From an uncultured Rhodospirillaceae bacterium (GTDB lineage: Bacteria > Pseudomonadota > Alphaproteobacteria > Rhodospirillales > Magnetospirillaceae), in contig CALABS010000010.1 of assembly GCA_937887565.1 (NCBI GenBank), positions 1-64,000 of the forward strand: a stretch of DNA of 64,000 nucleotides. Direction: 5' to 3'. The translations under genes were made by a program, and so were the position numbers. Positions 60,501 through 64,000 of the stretch are shown here, in pieces; within the stretch, counting starts at the first letter, position 1, and every line of letters starts with the position of its first letter. The notes beneath the pieces are model-generated. The model did not search any database. It was not told where the DNA came from and was given only the letters and a program-made list of their open reading frames with translations.

Positions 60501-60826
60501 CCGGCATGCTGCGGTCCTTCGACTACGCCGCCTGGGCGGCGCTGTCGCGCATCGCATCGGCCCGCCCCGAGGCGGCCAGCCAGTTGGAGCACGTCGCCCG
60601 CGAATGGCGCGACCGGGTGGCGCGCAGCTTCCTGGCGGCCTACATGGGAACGCTGGAGGAGGGCGGCGGGCCGCCCCTGGTCCATCCCGAGAGCCAGCGC
60701 CTGCTCGACCTGTTCCTGATCGAGAAAGCCTGCTACGAAATCGGCTACGAGGCCTCGCAACGTCCCGCGTGGCTGCCGGTGCCGGTGCGTGGGCTGATCG
60801 CCATCCTGCACGCCGGTCAGGATTAA
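57590..60826 (+). CDS. treS: Trehalose synthase fused to maltokinase
   Basis: The product is 1078 residues from ATG 57590 after AGGAGGAA. Residues ~1-545 are trehalose synthase: [15 protein letters not shown], nucleophile Asp201 in [10 protein letters not shown], acid Glu243 in [10 protein letters not shown] and Asp309 in RNHDEL. It interconverts trehalose and maltose. Residues ~560-1078 are maltokinase (Mak/Pep2 type), with [18 protein letters not shown] near the nucleotide site, [10 protein letters not shown] as catalytic loop and DFEGEPKR as metal site. It makes maltose-1-phosphate from maltose and ATP. The fusion supplies the GlgE substrate directly. Confidence 0.95.
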   Translation: MDPLWFKDAIFYQLHIKAFFDSDNDGIGDFRGLTQKLDYVQNLGVDTLWLLPFYPSPLRDDGYDISDYRNINPAYGSLKEFRTFVREAHARGLKVVTELVINHTSDQHPWFQRARRARAGSAARNFYVWSDDDQRYQGTRIIFTDTERSNWAWDDEAKAFYWHRFFSHQPDLNFDNPRVVREVVSVMRHWLDMGVDGMRLDAVPYLCEREGTNNENLPQTHAILRELRAALDHSHPGRIFLAEANQWPEDVLPYFGDGDECHMAFHFPLMPRMYMAIAREDRHPITDIMRQTPDIPGNCQWAVFLRNHDELTLEMVTDRERDYLWNTYASDRRARINLGIRRRLAPLMDNDRRKIELLNSLLFSMPGTPIVYYGDEIGMGDNIYLGDRNGVRTPMQWNEDRNGGFSRADPAGLYLPPIMDPVYGYEAVNVEAQLRSPSSLLNWMKRIIDVRKARKAFGRGSLRFLYPANRKVLAYLREHEDETVLCVVNLSRSAQGAELDLSAFRGHVPVELTGQSAFPPIGELPYFLTLPGYGFYWFLLSAETEAPAWHVAAPETLDEFIPIVIRQPGFADVTGGAGRRTLEIEVLPAYLQLRRWFADKDVGLASAELLRFSELATSRGRWLLSLVAARRADGGMSTYFLPLSMSWGEDMPGPSGLVLSRLRRGSQVGALADAYCDDGFLLALIEMIREGSVLRGAEGGVAGRATRALDAVELPDPPELRRMGGEQSNSSAVIADTVVLKLFRRPHEGVNAEVEMGLYLTETSHFANTPPLLGWIETQDDAGRHAVLAVLHGFVRNQGDAWEWTLAQLARFLDEASLLPAEELASRVEQGMLDDFLAFVRVLGQRTAEMHRALAAPSEDPDFQPQAVTRPDLDRWRERALDEARQAVEACRASDLPEAAWLVANADRLFDEVTARVPVEPVGILTRIHGDYHLGQVLVAMNDAFVIDFEGEPKRAVEARRAKDSPLRDVAGMLRSFDYAAWAALSRIASARPEAASQLEHVAREWRDRVARSFLAAYMGTLEEGGGPPLVHPESQRLLDLFLIEKACYEIGYEASQRPAWLPVPVRGLIAILHAGQD

Positions 60827-60893
60827 CCATAGCGCCGCTTGTCATCCGCCGTCCGGCGGGCGATGCTGCCCGAACGAGAGCGAGAGGAATTCC

Positions 60894-63092
60894 ATGGCCA
60901 AGAAACCCGCCCTGGTCGCACCAATCGACGCCGACGCCATCGCCACCGGCGGCCATGGCGATCCCTTCGCCGTGCTGGGCCCCCACCAGACCAAGGCAGG
61001 GACGGTCATCCGGAGCTTCCAGCCCCAGGCCCGCCGGGCCTGGGTCCTGTCCGCCGCCGGCGATGTCGAAATGGACCGCGTCCATCCCGGCGGGCTGTTC
61101 GCGGCGGCCGTGGACGAGGCTGTCGCCGGGGTCTACCGGCTGCGGGTCGAGCACCCGGACGGCCGCCTGGAAAGCTTCGACGACCCCTACCGCTTCCCGC
61201 CGCTGCTGGGCGAGCTCGACATCCATCTGCTGGTCGAGGGCACCCATCTGCGGACCTTCGAGAAGATGGGCTCGCACTGCGCCACCGTCGACGGCGTCCA
61301 GGGCGTGCATTTCGCGGTCTGGGCGCCCAACGCCAAGCGGGTGTCTGTGGTCGGCGACTTCAACGGCTGGGACGGCCGCCGCCACGTCATGCGCTTCCGC
61401 CACAATGCCGGCGTGTGGGAACTGTTCGTTCCCGGCCTGGGCAACGGCACCCTCTACAAGTACGAGATCATCGGCGCCGGCGGCTTCATGCTGCCCTTGA
61501 AGGCCGACCCCTACGGTCATTACGCCGAGGTGCCGCCCAAGACCGCGTCGGTGGTGTGGGACCTGGCCGACCGCCAATGGCTGGACGGCGAGTGGATGAC
61601 CCGCCAGCAAACCGCCAACGACCGTCACGGTCCCATCAGCATCTACGAGGTCCACCTGGCCTCGTGGCGGCGGGTGCCCGAGGACGGCCACCGCACGTTG
61701 TCCTATGTCGAGCTGGCCGACCAATTGTCGGCCTATGTGAAGGACATGGGGTTCACCCACGTCGAGCTGCTGCCGATCCACGAACACCCGTTCTCGGGCT
61801 CGTGGGGCTATCAGCCGGTGGGCCTGTTCGCGCCCACCTCGCGCTTCGGCACCCCCGAGGACTTCCGCACCTTCACCGAACGGCTGCATCAGAACGGCGT
61901 CGGAGTCATCGTCGACTGGGTGGCCGGCCACTTTCCCAGCGATCCGCACGGCCTCCATTATTTCGACGGCACGCACCTCTACGAGCACGAGGACCCGCGC
62001 CTGGGCTACCACAAGGACTGGAACACGCTCATCTACAATTACGGCCGCCGCGAGGTCCGCAACTACCTTGTCGCCAACGCGCTGTACTGGCTCGAGGAGT
62101 ATCACGTCGACGGGCTGCGGGTGGATGCGGTGGCCTCCATGCTGTACCTGGACTACTCGCGCGAGGCCGGCGAGTGGATTCCCAACAAATACGGCGGCAA
62201 CGAGAACCTGGAGGCCATCGACTTCATCCGCACCATGAACGAGACGGTCTACGGCGAGCATCCCGGCGCCATGACGGTGGCCGAGGAATCCACCGCCTGG
62301 CCCATGGTGTCGCGGCCGGTCTATATCGGCGGGCTGGGCTTCGGCTACAAATGGAACATGGGCTGGATGCACGACACGCTCCGCTATATCAGCAAGGAGC
62401 CCATCCATCGCCGCTATCACCACGACGACCTGACCTTCGGCCTGCTTTACGCCTTCCACGAGAATTTCGTGCTGCCGCTGTCCCATGACGAGGTGGTGCA
62501 CGGCAAGGGCTCGATCTTCGGCCGCATGCCGGGCGACCGCTGGCAGCGCTTCGCCAACATGCGCGCCTATTACGGCTTCATGTGGACCCATCCCGGTAAG
62601 AAGCTCTTGTTCATGGGCTCGGAATTCGCCCAGGAGCGGGAATGGGACGCCGAGGGCAGCCTGGACTGGCACCTGCTCGACGATCCCATGCACGAAGGCG
62701 TGCGGCGCTGCGTGCGCGACCTCAACCGGCTGTATCGCGAGCTTCCCGCCCTGCATCAGCTGGACCACGACCCCCAGGGCTTCGCGTGGATCGATTGCAA
62801 CGACCGCGACAATTCGGTCCTGACCTACATGCGCAAGGCCCAGGACCCCGAGGACGTCTGTGTCGTCGCCTGCAACTTCACCCCGGTGGTGCGCGAGGGC
62901 TACCGGGTGGGGGTACCGCATCCCGGCCATTATTCCGAGATCTTCAACTCGGACAGCGAATGGTACGGCGGCGGCAACATCCACAACCAGGGCGGCCGCC
63001 AGGCCGAGGACGTGCCGTGGCACGGCCACCCGTACTCCCTGGACCTCACCCTGCCGCCCCTGGCGACCTGCGTGTTCAAGCGGGAGCGGTGA
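60894..63092 (+). CDS. glgB: 1,4-alpha-glucan branching enzyme
   Basis: The product is 732 residues. Two N-terminal beta-sandwich (CBM48-like) domains (~15-110 and ~115-225, with [20 protein letters not shown]) precede the GH13 barrel with [10 protein letters not shown]. The barrel has nucleophile Asp411 in [11 protein letters not shown] and acid Glu464 in VAEESTAW, then [14 protein letters not shown]. It introduces alpha-1,6 branches into the glucan made by GlgE. It lies 67 bp after treS in the same direction. Confidence 0.96.
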   Translation: MAKKPALVAPIDADAIATGGHGDPFAVLGPHQTKAGTVIRSFQPQARRAWVLSAAGDVEMDRVHPGGLFAAAVDEAVAGVYRLRVEHPDGRLESFDDPYRFPPLLGELDIHLLVEGTHLRTFEKMGSHCATVDGVQGVHFAVWAPNAKRVSVVGDFNGWDGRRHVMRFRHNAGVWELFVPGLGNGTLYKYEIIGAGGFMLPLKADPYGHYAEVPPKTASVVWDLADRQWLDGEWMTRQQTANDRHGPISIYEVHLASWRRVPEDGHRTLSYVELADQLSAYVKDMGFTHVELLPIHEHPFSGSWGYQPVGLFAPTSRFGTPEDFRTFTERLHQNGVGVIVDWVAGHFPSDPHGLHYFDGTHLYEHEDPRLGYHKDWNTLIYNYGRREVRNYLVANALYWLEEYHVDGLRVDAVASMLYLDYSREAGEWIPNKYGGNENLEAIDFIRTMNETVYGEHPGAMTVAEESTAWPMVSRPVYIGGLGFGYKWNMGWMHDTLRYISKEPIHRRYHHDDLTFGLLYAFHENFVLPLSHDEVVHGKGSIFGRMPGDRWQRFANMRAYYGFMWTHPGKKLLFMGSEFAQEREWDAEGSLDWHLLDDPMHEGVRRCVRDLNRLYRELPALHQLDHDPQGFAWIDCNDRDNSVLTYMRKAQDPEDVCVVACNFTPVVREGYRVGVPHPGHYSEIFNSDSEWYGGGNIHNQGGRQAEDVPWHGHPYSLDLTLPPLATCVFKRER

Positions 63093-63123
63093 GGGTATAG
63101 TGGCGGCAGGAGGAGTGCCATCG

Positions 63124-63342
63124 ATGCCGAGAAGACTTCCATCCGCCGTCATCAAGGACCCCCACGTCATGGGCGGCCTGCCGGTCATTCGCGGGACCCG
63201 CATTCCCGCGCATCTCATCTGGCATCTGGTCCGGCAGGGCGCGACCCTGGTCGAGATTCTCGAGGATTATCCGGCCCTCTATCCCGATGACGTCGAGACG
63301 GCTCTCCGCTATGCGGAGGAACACCCGGAAGAAGATGGGTGA
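63124..63342 (+). CDS. DUF433-family antitoxin-like protein
   Basis: The product is 72 residues after a GGCAGGAGGAG site. DUF433 features are DPHVMGGLPVIRGTRIPAHL and LVEILEDYPAL. These are small winged-helix or homeodomain-like DNA-binding proteins commonly encoded before PIN-like nucleases. It is 31 bp after glgB and 75 bp before the PIN-like gene, so it is probably the antitoxin of the pair. Confidence 0.8.
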   Translation: MPRRLPSAVIKDPHVMGGLPVIRGTRIPAHLIWHLVRQGATLVEILEDYPALYPDDVETALRYAEEHPEEDG

Positions 63343-63417
63343 CGTTGGAGTTATTAACCTCGGCGAGAGATTTCGTGGTCGGCGGTTTATCATGGCCCGT
63401 GATAGGAGTTCGTAGCC

Positions 63418-63813
63418 ATGGTCAATTCGCTGACACGTATTCTTTTCGATGAGTGCATGAGCCCGAGACTCGTGGCGCGCGCACGTGCACGTGGATACGA
63501 TGCCACCCACATTTCCTATCTCGGAAAGGGGAGCTGGCAGGACTACAATCTCGTCGAGGTCATTCTTCAAGGCGGTTATCTGTTCGTAACCAATAATGCC
63601 CGCGATTTCCTCAAGCTGTTCGGGCAGATCGAGGTTCACGACGGCTTGGTCTTGATCATCCCGCAGGTACGCCGGGCGGATCAAATCGCTCTTTTCGAAG
63701 CCGCCCTCGACTTCATCGAGACCCTGGGCGATACCGTGAACCGTCTGATCGAGGTCCATTCCGTGGACGACATCCGCCTGTCCAACCTGCCGCCGGCCGA
63801 CGACGAAGAATGA
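63418..63813 (+). CDS. DUF5615 PIN-like putative toxin nuclease
   Basis: The product is 131 residues. The N-terminus [20 protein letters not shown] has the acidic pair Asp-Glu of DUF5615 Mut7-C/PIN-like proteins. [18 protein letters not shown] and [13 protein letters not shown], carrying a further Asp, complete the pattern. It probably has metal-dependent RNase activity restrained by the DUF433 protein. The stop codon overlaps the ATG of glgX (ATGA). Confidence 0.78.
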   Translation: MVNSLTRILFDECMSPRLVARARARGYDATHISYLGKGSWQDYNLVEVILQGGYLFVTNNARDFLKLFGQIEVHDGLVLIIPQVRRADQIALFEAALDFIETLGDTVNRLIEVHSVDDIRLSNLPPADDEE

Positions 63814-64000
63814 CGCCGCGCCACCGCATCCAGTCCGGTTCCCCCTATCCCCTGGGCGCCACCTGGGACGGCAACGGGGTGAACTTCGCGTTGTTCTCGG
63901 CCCATGCCGAGAGGGTGGAGCTGTGCCTGTTCGACAAGCGCGGCACCCACGAGATCGAGCGCATCGCGCTGCCCGAGTTCACCGACGAGGTCTGGCACGG
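63810..64000 (+). CDS. glgX: Glycogen debranching enzyme GlgX, 5' part (cut by window end)
   Basis: Only the first 63 or so residues are visible. They match the CBM48 start of GlgX/isoamylase proteins: [20 protein letters not shown] followed by [14 protein letters not shown]. The full enzyme hydrolyses alpha-1,6 branches of limit dextrins. Its start overlaps the stop of the PIN-like toxin gene, so its translation may be coupled to the toxin. Confidence 0.88.
   Translation, partial: MTPRHRIQSGSPYPLGATWDGNGVNFALFSAHAERVELCLFDKRGTHEIERIALPEFTDEVWH

Noticed and set aside
57443..60811. Long open frame antisense to the treS-maltokinase gene
   Set aside because: The same GC-bias artefact. It has no domain pattern, whereas treS matches its family throughout.
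63124..63813. Recent mobile-element insertion in the glycogen cluster
   Set aside because: No direct repeats, integrase or change in base composition is visible at the boundaries. Only the gene content suggests transfer.

Overview
The window is very GC-rich and gene-dense, with short intergenic gaps and many ATGA start/stop overlaps. It carries a MipZ division-site ATPase, an oxygen-sensing class NifA, CheD, a branched-chain amino acid (liv) operon and several soluble or Cache-type chemoreceptors. Together these point to a free-living, motile, probably nitrogen-fixing alphaproteobacterium. A Magnetospirillum-like member of the Rhodospirillales is my best guess; this is inference, and no magnetosome or rRNA gene is in view. 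I found no tRNA, rRNA, CRISPR array, insertion sequence or prophage.

Layout. 1-3.0 kb: the end of an OmpA-domain protein followed by a MotA/TolQ-like and a MotB/OmpA-like pair. 3.0-9.4 kb: metC, an entericidin-like lipoprotein, a family 2 glycosyltransferase tail-to-tail with a large membrane protein, a CoxG-like protein and an MFS transporter. 9.4-12 kb: nifA with two small genes behind its promoter region, one a Cys-rich copper-binding type protein. 12-17.3 kb: a complete livHMGF-(small membrane protein)-livK operon. 17.5-22.2 kb: an unknown protein, a PAS histidine kinase with its CheY-like partner, and mipZ. 22.2-34 kb: the chemotaxis cluster on the minus strand, in the order STAS, cheY, cheA, cheW, mcp, hairpins, cheR, cheD, cheB and a CheZ-like candidate. 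It is flanked by a photoactive-yellow-protein homologue whose chromophore Cys is Trp and by a globin-coupled-type chemoreceptor lacking the heme-ligand His. 34.5-42.4 kb: gltBD and a Cache chemoreceptor. 42.4-46.7 kb: a DUF3108 protein and pntAB. 46.8-54 kb: housekeeping and envelope genes (DUF2795, M48 peptidase, YjgN, AcuI, MsrPQ, small lipoprotein, phasin). 54.1-64 kb: a glycogen/trehalose cluster.

How the genes work together. The last 10 kb form a GlgE-type alpha-glucan pathway. TreS-maltokinase, one fused protein, interconverts trehalose and maltose and phosphorylates maltose. GlgE, itself fused to an extra N-terminal GH13 domain, polymerises maltose-1-phosphate. GlgB adds branches and GlgX (cut by the window edge) debranches. 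A DUF433/DUF5615 toxin-antitoxin-like pair sits between glgB and glgX and overlaps glgX. The chemotaxis cluster encodes signalling, adaptation (CheR, CheB, CheD) and perhaps signal termination (the CheZ-like protein). Short acidic-aromatic peptides of the DDxELF or DDWAEF type recur in three of its proteins. The most novel points, in my view, are the chromophore-less PYP homologue beside the chemotaxis genes, the GH13-GlgE fusion with a consensus ribosome binding site at the domain junction, and the CheZ-like candidate.
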